NCBI GenBank assembly: GCA_947506075.1
Contig: CANNNN010000175.1
Location: 1-5,733, forward strand
Direction of reading: 5' to 3'
Origin: Methylococcaceae bacterium
GTDB lineage: Bacteria; Pseudomonadota; Gammaproteobacteria; Methylococcales; Methylomonadaceae
Length of the DNA stretch: 5,733 nucleotides
Shown here piece by piece: positions 1-5,450 of this stretch (positions are counted from its first letter, which is position 1; the number at the start of each line of letters is the position of its first letter). The notes under the pieces are model-generated. The model ran no database searches and was not told the origin of the DNA. It saw only the letters and a program-made list of their open reading frames with translations. The position numbers were made by a program, and so were the translations under genes.

Positions 1-181
1 CGCGCCGAATTCTGACACCTCGAGACTCCTCCCTGCGTTTAAGCCAATAGCTGGGGGAGAAAACCGCAAAATAACGTACAGGTCGAAATAAATGGGTTTT
101 TAAAACGATTTCGTCCAGGCCGTGATAGACCAGAACCCAGTTGATATGGATCAGGCGAAATATTAATTTAGGGTGAATCAC
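1..181 (-). CDS. ubiB: UbiB N-terminal fragment, ubiquinone biosynthesis accessory kinase/ATPase, cut by the window edge
   Basis: Only the first 60 codons are present; the gene continues past position 1. UbiB is a membrane-associated atypical kinase/ATPase (ADCK/Coq8 family) needed for ubiquinone synthesis, probably by helping lipid intermediates reach the Ubi enzymes. The visible N-terminus contains INWVLVYHGLDEIV (residues 13-26), then a hydrophobic and aromatic stretch and a basic segment WLKRREESRGVRIRR. This matches the family's opening 'VLxxHGLDEIV' region ahead of the kinase-like core, which lies outside the window. The start is GTG at 181-179: an in-frame TAA lies 6 nt upstream, and an AAAGG ribosome-binding site stands 6 nt before the GTG. 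Position after ubiE and ubiJ is the usual ubiEJB order, which strongly supports the call even though the kinase motifs are not visible. The N-terminal match is from memory, not a database search. Confidence 0.85.
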   Translation of the reverse strand, partial: MIHPKLIFRLIHINWVLVYHGLDEIVLKTHLFRPVRYFAVFSPSYWLKRREESRGVRIRR

Positions 182-187
182 GAGTTA

Positions 188-192
188 CCTTT
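188..192 (-). promoter_or_regulatory. Ribosome-binding site fixing the GTG start of ubiB
   Basis: On the minus strand this reads AAAGG, followed by the 6-nt spacer TAACTC and then GTG. The TAA in that spacer is in frame with ubiB, so no longer reading frame is possible. The site lies outside the palindromic repeat at 210-282, so ubiB keeps its own translation signal despite the 112-nt gap after ubiJ. Confidence 0.7.
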
Positions 193-209
193 ATTTGTAG
201 AAACTTAGA

Positions 210-282
210 TTCACCACGAAGACACGAAGCTCACGAAAAAACATAAGATACAACTTCGGGTTCATCATGTCTTCGTGGTGAA
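210..282. repeat. Palindromic repeat element between ubiJ and ubiB
   Basis: A perfect 15-bp inverted repeat has arms at 210-224 (TTCACCACGAAGACA) and 268-282 (TGTCTTCGTGGTGAA), enclosing 43 nt. The left arm runs into octamer-like direct repeats, with CACGAA at 215, 223 and 232. The CACGAAG-type sequence resembles short dispersed repeats I recall from several proteobacterial genomes, so a MITE- or REP-like element is likely; that is recall, not a search. In the ubi transcript it would fold into a long-armed hairpin. No U-tract follows on the minus strand, so it is not a classical intrinsic terminator, but it could cause partial termination or stabilise the ubiEJ mRNA end. Confidence 0.7.
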
Positions 283-293
283 AAAATTAAAAT

Positions 294-899
294 CTATTGT
301 TTTTCCAGCCGTTCAATACGGCTTTGTAACCTATCAAAATCGGTACGCAATTCATCAACCTGGGCATAATAAATGTCCGCTTCAGGCTTTGATGGCAAAT
401 CACGGGTCTCGTCCTGCAAAAACTCTGCGGCATTCAGCCTGAAAGTCTCTATAGACTCCTTGCTCCAGCCTTGACCTGCTCGAAAAAATCGGGCCACTTT
501 ATGCGCAATAATATCGCCGGTGAATTGCGACAGCTTTTCTTCCAGATCAATGTCCAGCTTAGCGAACAGCTGCTGAAACTTGCGACCGGTATGCATATCG
601 CCTTCGATTTTCACCTCGCCGGAGAAAACCGAACGCATCGGCGTAGAACTAAGTCCCATCAAGCCCAGCGCCCATAGCGAACCTGTCATCCGTGTGTCCG
701 GAGTCCCGGGAAACTGATCCAGACATTGAATCGATTCGCTGGTAGGGCACAGGTAAACGGTTAACTCAAACGGCAAAACAGTAACGGCAATGACCTTGCC
801 GGATAGCGGCGTTAAGAAATAGCCGCTGTCCTGATCCAGCGCAAGATATTGATTAAGCGCGGTTTCCAGTGTGGCTATTAGCAACGGTTTGATGAGCAT
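294..899 (-). CDS. ubiJ: UbiJ, ubiquinone biosynthesis accessory factor (SCP2 domain)
   Basis: UbiJ (formerly YigP) binds isoprenoid lipids and scaffolds the soluble Ubi complex that carries out the late ring-modification steps of ubiquinone synthesis. The 201-residue product has the same length as I recall for E. coli UbiJ. Residues about 8-135 form the SCP2-like fold: an N-terminal helix with ALNQYLALD, a beta-rich segment (GKVIAVTVLPFELTVYL) and the FSGEVKIEGD strand pair (92-101), which corresponds to the ELEVQGD region of the E. coli protein. The stretch TGDIIAHKV (127-135) matches the conserved TGDI motif. The tail (about 178-200, VDELRTDFDRLQSRIERLEK) is a predicted coiled coil, as in the family. 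The ATG begins 1 nt after the ubiE stop (TAG-C-ATG) and no strong Shine-Dalgarno stands close by, so translation is probably coupled to ubiE. It ends with TAG at 296-294, before the palindromic repeat and ubiB. Confidence 0.9.
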   Translation of the reverse strand: MLIKPLLIATLETALNQYLALDQDSGYFLTPLSGKVIAVTVLPFELTVYLCPTSESIQCLDQFPGTPDTRMTGSLWALGLMGLSSTPMRSVFSGEVKIEGDMHTGRKFQQLFAKLDIDLEEKLSQFTGDIIAHKVARFFRAGQGWSKESIETFRLNAAEFLQDETRDLPSKPEADIYYAQVDELRTDFDRLQSRIERLEKQ

Positions 900-900
900 G

Positions 901-1647
901 CTAGATCTTATAACCTCTGTGTACAGCGACTATGCCTTGGGTCATGTTGAAGTATTCGCAGCGCTCCAGGCCTGCGTTTTCCATCATTTTCTTCAGTTCA
1001 TCCTGCTTCGGATGCATGCGGATCGATTCGGCAAGATAACGGTAGCTTTCTTCATCCTTGGCAACAAATTTCCCAATCTTGGGCAGCAACTTGAACGAAT
1101 AAAAATCATAGACTTTTTCGGTGATTTTATCGACCGGATGTGAAAATTCCAACACGATCACGCGGCCGCCGGGCTTCAAAACCCGGTACATGGAGCGTAA
1201 CGCAGCATCCTTATCGGTCACGTTACGCAAGCCGAAAGCGATACATACGCAATCAAAAGTATTGTCTTCAAAGGGCAGGCATTCGGCATTGACTTGCGCA
1301 TAGCGGATATTGCCGACCAGACCCCGGTCTATCAATCGATCCCGGCCGGTGCGCAACATTTCCGAGTTAATGTCAGCCAAAACAACTTGGCCTTCAGGGC
1401 CGACGCGCTTTTCGAAAAGCGTCGTTAAATCGCCGGTGCCACCGGCAAGATCCAGCACTTGCTCGCCTTTGCGCACATTGCTAAGCTGCACGGCAACGCG
1501 TTTCCAGATGCGATGGATGCCCATGGACATCAAATCATTCATGATGTCATATTGGCCGGCAACGGAATCGAATACGCCGCGCACCAGCTTGACCTTATCT
1601 TCCGAGGCGACTTGTTTAAATCCAAAATGAGTGGTGTTGGTGGTCAT
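901..1647 (-). CDS. ubiE: UbiE, demethylmenaquinone/2-methoxy-benzoquinol C-methyltransferase
   Basis: UbiE transfers a methyl group from S-adenosylmethionine to ring carbon of the ubiquinone precursor 2-polyprenyl-6-methoxy-1,4-benzoquinol. In organisms that make menaquinone it also methylates demethylmenaquinone. The 248 residues match the usual family length of about 250. Visible motifs are FDSVAGQYDIMNDLMS (26-41), the family's N-terminal signature region; the SAM-binding glycine loop DLAGGTGD (66-73); the acidic residue after the next strand in LADINSEML (90-98); FGLRNV (138-143); the post-core loop LKPGG (157-161); and SYRYLAESIRMHP (201-213), typical of UbiE/MenG. The protein is soluble or loosely membrane-associated. 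The ATG at 1647-1645 has a CAGG element about 7 nt upstream. ubiJ follows after 1 nt, so the two form one translational unit. No clear promoter is visible in the repeat-filled 137 nt upstream; transcription may come from there or from the hslVU side. Confidence 0.97.
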   Translation of the reverse strand: MTTNTTHFGFKQVASEDKVKLVRGVFDSVAGQYDIMNDLMSMGIHRIWKRVAVQLSNVRKGEQVLDLAGGTGDLTTLFEKRVGPEGQVVLADINSEMLRTGRDRLIDRGLVGNIRYAQVNAECLPFEDNTFDCVCIAFGLRNVTDKDAALRSMYRVLKPGGRVIVLEFSHPVDKITEKVYDFYSFKLLPKIGKFVAKDEESYRYLAESIRMHPKQDELKKMMENAGLERCEYFNMTQGIVAVHRGYKI

Positions 1648-1676
1648 TGTTGTACCTGTTTATTTGTGTTTATCTT

Positions 1677-1766
1677 GTTCCCACGTTCGGGCTAGCATTC
1701 CCATGCTCCAGCGTGGGAATGCAGTCCGCAATGCCTGCCCTGAGCTTTGTCGAAGGACTCCAGCGT
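1677..1766. repeat. Composite of short palindromic and dispersed-type repeats between the DUF971 gene and ubiE
   Basis: Three overlapping pieces fill most of this 137-nt gap. First, an 11-bp near-perfect inverted repeat at 1697-1720 (ATTCCCATGCT, 2-nt loop, AGCGTGGGAAT, one G-T pair); an extra arm TTCCCACG at 1678-1685 can pair with the same CGTGGGAA. Second, a 23-nt stretch at 1734-1756 containing CCCTGAGCTTTGTCGAAGG, a sequence I recognise as common in intergenic repeats of proteobacteria. Third, CTCCAGCGT occurs twice, at 1706-1714 and 1758-1766. The layout suggests REP-like elements piled up beside one another. The first hairpin lies upstream of the ubiE start and could fold in the 5' leader if transcription begins before it. 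Confidence 0.65.
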
Positions 1767-1784
1767 TGCGTGGAAACAATGAAG

Positions 1785-2174
1785 TTAATTTTGCGTTGGT
1801 TCTTTGCGTTTATGTCCGGCAGTTTCAAGCTTATGCAGATAATTAGCCCATAAAGCCGGATATTCCGCGCCCAATGTATACAGAAAATCCCAGGTATAAA
1901 TACCGCTGTTATGGCCGTCGCTAAAGACCGGTGCTATCGCATAATTGCCTACTGGATTAATTTGTTTAATGGTTATATCTTCCTTGCCGACCTGTAAAAC
2001 TTCCTGTCCTGGCGCATGCCCGACCGCTTCTGCCGAAGGCGTGTAAACGCGCAAATATTCAGAAGGCAGTTTAAACACGTTACCGTCAGCGAAACTGATT
2101 TCAACCACATTGGAAACCTGATGCAGCTTAATTTCAGTCGGATGGGTATTGCTGGGTTTTGCTGTTAGACGCAT
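1785..2174 (-). CDS. DUF971 protein (gamma-butyrobetaine hydroxylase-like N-terminal domain)
   Basis: This is a 129-residue soluble protein made almost entirely of one DUF971 domain. That fold is also found at the N-terminus of gamma-butyrobetaine hydroxylases and related Fe(II)/2-oxoglutarate enzymes; here there is no catalytic oxygenase domain, so a hydroxylase activity should not be assumed. Recognisable segments are LPSEYLRVYTPSAE (36-49), PGQEVLQVGKEDI (55-67), VGNYAI (75-80) and the most conserved part, FSDGHNSGIYTWDFLYTLG (84-102). The last 10 or so residues (HKRKEPTQN) are basic, polar and probably a variable tail. The exact function of free-standing DUF971 proteins is not known to me. 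In many beta- and gammaproteobacteria such a gene lies beside ubiE or hslU, as here. The ATG at 2174-2172 lacks an obvious Shine-Dalgarno, so the start is slightly uncertain, but the domain begins soon after it. It is 86 nt downstream of hslU. Confidence 0.9.
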   Translation of the reverse strand: MRLTAKPSNTHPTEIKLHQVSNVVEISFADGNVFKLPSEYLRVYTPSAEAVGHAPGQEVLQVGKEDITIKQINPVGNYAIAPVFSDGHNSGIYTWDFLYTLGAEYPALWANYLHKLETAGHKRKEPTQN

Positions 2175-2260
2175 AGATAAAATCAGGTGAAAGACGAAAG
2201 GCTAAGGGCGAATGATTAAGGTGGTAGGACAGAATTTGCCATTCACCTTTGATCTTTTGC

Positions 2261-3580
2261 CTACAATATATACCGACTCAAATCTTCATCTTCAACAAAC
2301 TCGGCTAAATGATCATCCACATAAGCGGCATCAATACGAATTTCCTTTCCGGCAAGATCAGGAGCATTAAAGGAAATGTCTTCCAGCAAGCGCTCCAGAA
2401 CCGTGTGCAATCTTCGAGCGCCAATGTTTTCTGTGGTTTCATTGACCTGCCAACCGAGCTCGGCAATCCGCTTGATACCGTCAGTAGAAAACGACAGCGC
2501 TACGCCTTCAGTTTCCAATAAAGCGATGTATTGCTCGGTTAAAGAGGCATTCGGTTCGGTCAAAATACGCACGAAATCATCAGCCGACAGCGCATCCAGT
2601 TCAACGCGGATAGGAAACCTGCCTTGCAATTCCGGGATTAAATCCGACGGTTTGGTCAAATGGAAGGCCCCCGACGCGATAAACAAAATATGGTCGGTTT
2701 TGATCGAACCGTACTTGGTGCTGACCGTAGTACCTTCAACCAGCGGCAACAAATCCCGCTGCACGCCTTCGCGGGACACTTCGCCGCCGCCCAGTTCGGA
2801 GCGCTTGCAGATCTTGTCTATCTCGTCCAGAAACACGATGCCGTTTTGCTCGACCGACTCGACCGCGCGCAAGCGAATATCGTCTTCATTGACCAGTTTG
2901 GCCGCTTCTTCATCCTGTAAGACTTTCAGGGCCTTGTCTATTTTCATCTTGCGGGAGCGGGTTTTACCCGAACCCAGATTCTGAAACATGCCTTGCAACT
3001 GGTTGGTCATCTCTTCCATGCCGGGAGGCGCCATGATTTCAACGCCCACCGGTGCAAGATGCACATCAATTTCAATTTCCTTGTCATCTAGCTTGCCTTC
3101 GCGTAATTTCTTGCGCATTTTTTGCCGGGTGGCTTCTTCGGTATCGGACAGCATGCCGCCATTGGCCCTGGGCAATAATATATCCAGAACCCGGTCTTCG
3201 GCGGCGTCGAAAGCCTTGACTTCAACCTTATCCATTTCTATCGTGCGCGTCAATTTAACGGCGGTATCGACCAGATCACGGATAATCGAGTCCACATCGC
3301 GGCCGACGTAGCCGACTTCGGTAAATTTGGTGGCTTCGATCTTAATAAACGGTGCATTGGCGAGGCGCGCCAGACGGCGAGCAATCTCGGTCTTGCCGAC
3401 GCCTGTAGGACCGATCATTAAAATATTTTTCGGGGTTATTTCTTCACGCAACGCAGGATCGACCTGCTGACGGCGCCAGCGGTTGCGCAGCGCAATGGCG
3501 ACAGAGCGCTTGGCATTGGCCTGGCCGACAATATGTTTGTCCAGTTCGCTTACAATTTCTTTGGGGGTCATTTGGGTCAT
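2261..3580 (-). CDS. hslU: HslU (ClpY), ATPase subunit of the HslVU protease
   Basis: HslU is the AAA+ hexamer that recognises, unfolds and threads substrate proteins into the HslV chamber in the cytoplasm. The 439 residues are a few short of E. coli HslU (443). Walker A is GPTGVGKT (57-64), the pore loop GYVG is at 90-93, and Walker B is VFLDEID (249-255, with D252 and E253). The region about 110-243 is the HslU-specific intermediate (I) domain, including the conserved GVEIMAPPGMEEM. ELQGRFPIRVE (317-327) contains the presumed arginine finger R321. Sensor 2 is ENIGARR (384-390). The C-terminal tail DLSRYIL is the segment that docks into HslV pockets and switches on the peptidase. The first ATG is preferred over the Met at codon 4: a GAG element lies 7 nt before it, inside the last codons of hslV, and the stop-to-start gap is 4 nt. 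This implies coupled translation with hslV. Confidence 0.98.
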   Translation of the reverse strand: MTQMTPKEIVSELDKHIVGQANAKRSVAIALRNRWRRQQVDPALREEITPKNILMIGPTGVGKTEIARRLARLANAPFIKIEATKFTEVGYVGRDVDSIIRDLVDTAVKLTRTIEMDKVEVKAFDAAEDRVLDILLPRANGGMLSDTEEATRQKMRKKLREGKLDDKEIEIDVHLAPVGVEIMAPPGMEEMTNQLQGMFQNLGSGKTRSRKMKIDKALKVLQDEEAAKLVNEDDIRLRAVESVEQNGIVFLDEIDKICKRSELGGGEVSREGVQRDLLPLVEGTTVSTKYGSIKTDHILFIASGAFHLTKPSDLIPELQGRFPIRVELDALSADDFVRILTEPNASLTEQYIALLETEGVALSFSTDGIKRIAELGWQVNETTENIGARRLHTVLERLLEDISFNAPDLAGKEIRIDAAYVDDHLAEFVEDEDLSRYIL

Positions 3581-3584
3581 TTAT

Positions 3585-4130
3585 TTACTCGTTAGGTTCG
3601 GCGTCGAGTTCTTCTATACGCAAATTGTGATTGGTATAAATACAAATATCGGCGGCTATATTTAAGGACCTTATGACAATTTCGCGGGCGCTAAGATCGG
3701 TATTTTCCAGTAAGGCGCGTGCCGCCGCCTGAGCAAAAGCGCCACCGGAACCTATCGCCATCAAGTCGAATTCAGGTTCTATAACATCGCCGGTACCGGA
3801 AATAATCAGTGAGGTTTTTGAATCGGCAATGGTCAGCAAGGCTTCCAGTTTGCGCAAGGCGCGGTCGGTACGCCAGTCTTTGGCCATTTCCACGGCGGCG
3901 CGGGTTAAATTGCCGCGATGTTTTTCCAACTTGCCTTCAAAATGTTCGAATAACGTGAACGCATCAGCCGTCGCGCCAGCAAAACCGGCGATAACCTTAT
4001 CATGATATAAACGGCGTACCTTGCGGGCATTGCCCTTCATGACGGTATTGCCCAAGGTGACCTGGCCATCGCCGCCAATCACAACTTTGTCGCCCCGGCG
4101 TACGGAAAGTATGGTTGTTCCTCTAAACAC
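3585..4130 (-). CDS. hslV: HslV (ClpQ), proteolytic subunit of the HslVU protease
   Basis: HslV is a proteasome-beta-like N-terminal-nucleophile threonine peptidase. Two hexameric rings form the cytoplasmic degradation chamber, active only when HslU is docked. The 181-residue product begins MFRG-TTILSVRR, so removal of a four-residue propeptide would expose Thr5 as the nucleophile (Thr2 after Met removal in E. coli). The lysines of VMKGNARK (K32 and K37) match the active-site Lys28/Lys33 of the E. coli mature enzyme, and D21 in GGDGQ matches Asp17. Other family landmarks are VIAGFAGATADAFTLFE (46-62), KDWRTDR (84-90), GSGG (127-130) and DICIYTNHN (161-169). The start is GTG: a TAG lies in frame 9 nt upstream, and AGGA stands 7 nt before the GTG. 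It is the first gene of the minus-strand run and precedes hslU by 4 nt. In E. coli this operon is driven by the heat-shock factor sigma32; no unambiguous site is visible here. Confidence 0.97.
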   Translation of the reverse strand: MFRGTTILSVRRGDKVVIGGDGQVTLGNTVMKGNARKVRRLYHDKVIAGFAGATADAFTLFEHFEGKLEKHRGNLTRAAVEMAKDWRTDRALRKLEALLTIADSKTSLIISGTGDVIEPEFDLMAIGSGGAFAQAAARALLENTDLSAREIVIRSLNIAADICIYTNHNLRIEELDAEPNE

Positions 4131-4137
4131 GTTAACA

Positions 4138-4141
4138 TCCT
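4138..4141 (-). promoter_or_regulatory. Ribosome-binding site fixing the GTG start of hslV
   Basis: The minus strand reads AGGA, then the 7-nt spacer TGTTAAC, then GTG. An ATG overlapping the AGGA (4138-4136) is out of frame and lies too close to this site to be used efficiently; it would open a reading frame of only 19 codons. The GTG is therefore the functional start. Confidence 0.7.
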
Positions 4142-4298
4142 AAAATTATCAAATATATTAAGATCAATTTTACATGGTCTGAACTTAAATGTGCGAAAAA
4201 ATGAGAGCGGGATCATATTAAAGCTGAAGCGACGGTTTATCTAAGGTTCATAAAAATATGCTACGCTGCACAAACCAGTCAGAACAAGGGTCATACTT

Positions 4299-4937
4299 AT
4301 GGACGCACTGAATCAAATATCAACAACCCTGGCCTTAACAATGGGCCTGGCCTGGGCCAGCGGCATTAACCTGTACGCGACGCTGTTCACGCTGGGTTAT
4401 CTGGCCAATACCGGCAATATCGATTTGCCGCCGGATTTGCAAGTTGTCGCAAACCCCATGGTCATGGGCGCTGCCGGCATCATGTATTGTATCGAATTTT
4501 TCGCCGACAAAGTGCCGGGCGTAGATACCGGCTGGGATGCCCTACACACCTTTATCCGTATTCCTGCAGGCGCTATGCTTGCAGCCGGAGCGGTCGGCGA
4601 CTTGAACCCTGCTGTTGAATTGGCCGCAGCGATCATGGGTGGCGGACTTGCGGCAGGCAGCCATGCGACTAAGGCAGGGAGTCGGGTGTTGATTAACACC
4701 TCGCCTGAACCCTTTAGCAACTGGATTGCCTCGATAGGCGAAGATATTTTGGTGATCACCGGCGTCTGGGCGAGCATCAATCATCCGGTGCTTTTTTTAA
4801 TCGCGCTAGCGGGTTTTATTGTATTGATGATTTGGCTGCTGCCTAGAATATGGGTAGGAATCAAAAAAGTCTTAATCTTTATTGGCAACCTGTTCAGGGA
4901 TGAATCTCCGCCGACCGGTGAAAACCCGCCCCATTAA
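4299..4937 (+). CDS. DUF4126 family membrane protein
   Basis: This is a 212-residue integral membrane protein of the DUF4126 family; its biochemical function is not known to me. Hydrophobic, glycine- and alanine-rich segments lie at about 9-37, 50-68, 86-118, 147-160 and 163-182, with a weaker one near 188-198. Conserved-looking motifs are LAWASGINLYATLF (17-30), EFFADKVPGVDTGWDALHTF (66-85), the glycine-rich GGGLAAGSHATKAGSR (114-129) and INTSPEPFSNW (132-142), followed by GEDILV. There is no cleavable signal peptide. The C-terminus is short, polar and proline-rich (DESPPTGENPPH) after a basic patch. An AAGGG ribosome-binding site (4286-4290) lies 8 nt before the ATG, supporting this start. 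The gene is divergent from hslV, sharing a 168-nt intergenic region, and is monocistronic as far as the window shows. A long minus-strand open frame opposite it is a shadow caused by the GC-rich codons. Confidence 0.88.
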   Translation: MDALNQISTTLALTMGLAWASGINLYATLFTLGYLANTGNIDLPPDLQVVANPMVMGAAGIMYCIEFFADKVPGVDTGWDALHTFIRIPAGAMLAAGAVGDLNPAVELAAAIMGGGLAAGSHATKAGSRVLINTSPEPFSNWIASIGEDILVITGVWASINHPVLFLIALAGFIVLMIWLLPRIWVGIKKVLIFIGNLFRDESPPTGENPPH

Positions 4938-4941
4938 AAAT

Positions 4942-4979
4942 CGGGGGCGATTATAATTGCGGCAAAATTATCCGCCCCG
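4942..4979 (+). terminator. Possible terminator hairpin after the DUF4126 gene
   Basis: A GC-capped imperfect hairpin begins 4 nt after the stop codon. CGGGG (4942-4946) pairs with CCCCG (4975-4979), then a 2-bp CG step with bulges, and ATAATT (4953-4958) pairs with AATTAT (4966-4971) around a 7-nt loop. There is no run of T after it, so it may slow or stabilise rather than terminate efficiently. Position directly after the gene favours a 3'-end role. Confidence 0.4.
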
Positions 4980-5010
4980 TGGACTGACAACTTAGCCTAT
5001 GGCAATCGAT

Positions 5011-5345
5011 GTTTTTCATTCTAAACTAGAAATCTTTCATTCTGGGCATGGATAGTTCTGATTTGAAATAACATCTTTCCTTACTGGGCATGAACGATTT
5101 TAATTTTTAAGGACAGCATTTTGCTTTTGGCAGGGACAATTTTAATTTGAAACAACAACATTTCCATCTGGACTCGGAATATTCCCTCTAATTAACAGCA
5201 AAGCTGAGGTAAAAAGCCAGGACTGTCTCATCCAAAACAAGATTATTCCTAATCAAAACAAGAACTGTCCGAAACTAAGGGAAGCTAATCCAAGCCAAAA
5301 CGAAATCCGTCGAACTTGAAGTTAAGCTTCTTGAATGCAAAACGA
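5011..5345. repeat. Degenerate tandem array with a 21/42-nt period
   Basis: Aligning by eye gives successive units at 5032-5072, 5073-5114, 5115-5156 and 5157-5196 (41, 42, 42 and 40 nt). Units one and two share TCTTTC-TT-CTGGGCATG; units two and three share the core ATTTTAATTT; units one and three share ATTTGAAA-AAC. A half-unit precedes them: TTTCATTCT occurs at 5014-5022 and again at 5035-5043, exactly 21 nt apart. The same period continues on the right in A-rich form: CAAAAC starts at 5233, 5254, 5296 and 5338, spaced 21, 42 and 42. The units are diverged and contain in-frame stops in the frame examined, so this is an old or non-coding array. A period of 21 equals two DNA helical turns, or seven codons; which matters is unknown. 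Confidence 0.6.
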
Positions 5346-5362
5346 GAATGATGTGCTAAAAA

Positions 5363-5450
5363 CAGGGGCCGCCTAGAAAAATCCAGACATTTGTCCTGCG
5401 AGTCGGTACCGCAGGGCATTAATCGCTACTCCAGACCCCTGCACGTGCAG
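5363..5450. repeat. GC-rich block of nested inverted repeats; possible structured RNA or small repeat element
   Basis: An outer stem pairs CAGGGG (5363-5368) with CCCCTG (5436-5441). Inside it an 8-bp stem pairs 5393-5400 with 5410-5417 (core CCTGCG/CGCAGG, one G-T pair) around a 9-nt loop containing CGGTAC. The heptamer TCCAGAC occurs at 5382-5388 and 5430-5436. A 12-bp perfect palindrome CTGCACGTGCAG (5439-5450) overlaps the right outer arm. On the minus strand the closing CCCCTG is followed at once by TTTTT (5362-5358), as at the end of a terminated transcript. No known RNA family was recognised. It could equally be a small dispersed element. Confidence 0.45.

Noticed and set aside
1459..1853. 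Plus-strand frames running from inside ubiE through the repeat-filled gap into the DUF971 gene
   Set aside because: They translate palindromic repeats and the antisense of real genes, giving compositionally odd products with no recognisable family.
2309..3311. Several plus-strand open frames of 70-200 codons opposite hslU
   Set aside because: hslU is unmistakable with every AAA+ motif in place; these antisense frames are serine- and threonine-rich shadows without a domain or plausible ribosome-binding site.
4199..4229. Sigma32-like heat-shock promoter for hslV on the minus strand (CTTCAGC, 16 nt, TCTCATTT); also GACCATGT at 4159-4166
   Set aside because: The first matches only about four of seven bases at -35 and five of seven at -10, and the second has no -35 partner. 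Heat-shock control of hslVU is expected from E. coli, but the sequence alone does not establish the site.
4257..4267. TATGCT/TACGCT as a -10 element for the DUF4126 gene
   Set aside because: No acceptable -35 hexamer at 16-18 nt upstream, and both hexamers are poor matches.
4397..4784. Two open reading frames on the minus strand opposite the DUF4126 gene (127 and 80 codons)
   Set aside because: They lie wholly within a gene with recognisable family motifs, show no recognisable protein features, and are explained by codon bias of the real gene.
4999..5055. Tiny ORF ATG GCA ATC ... TAG of 18 codons, with seven- and six-codon ATG frames in the next two repeat units
   Set aside because: No ribosome-binding site for the first, and the others arise from the repeated GGGCATG word of the tandem array; no evidence that they are translated.
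5011..5345. The periodic array as a CRISPR
   Set aside because: Units are contiguous and diverged, with no identical repeats separated by unique spacers, and no cas genes are in the window.
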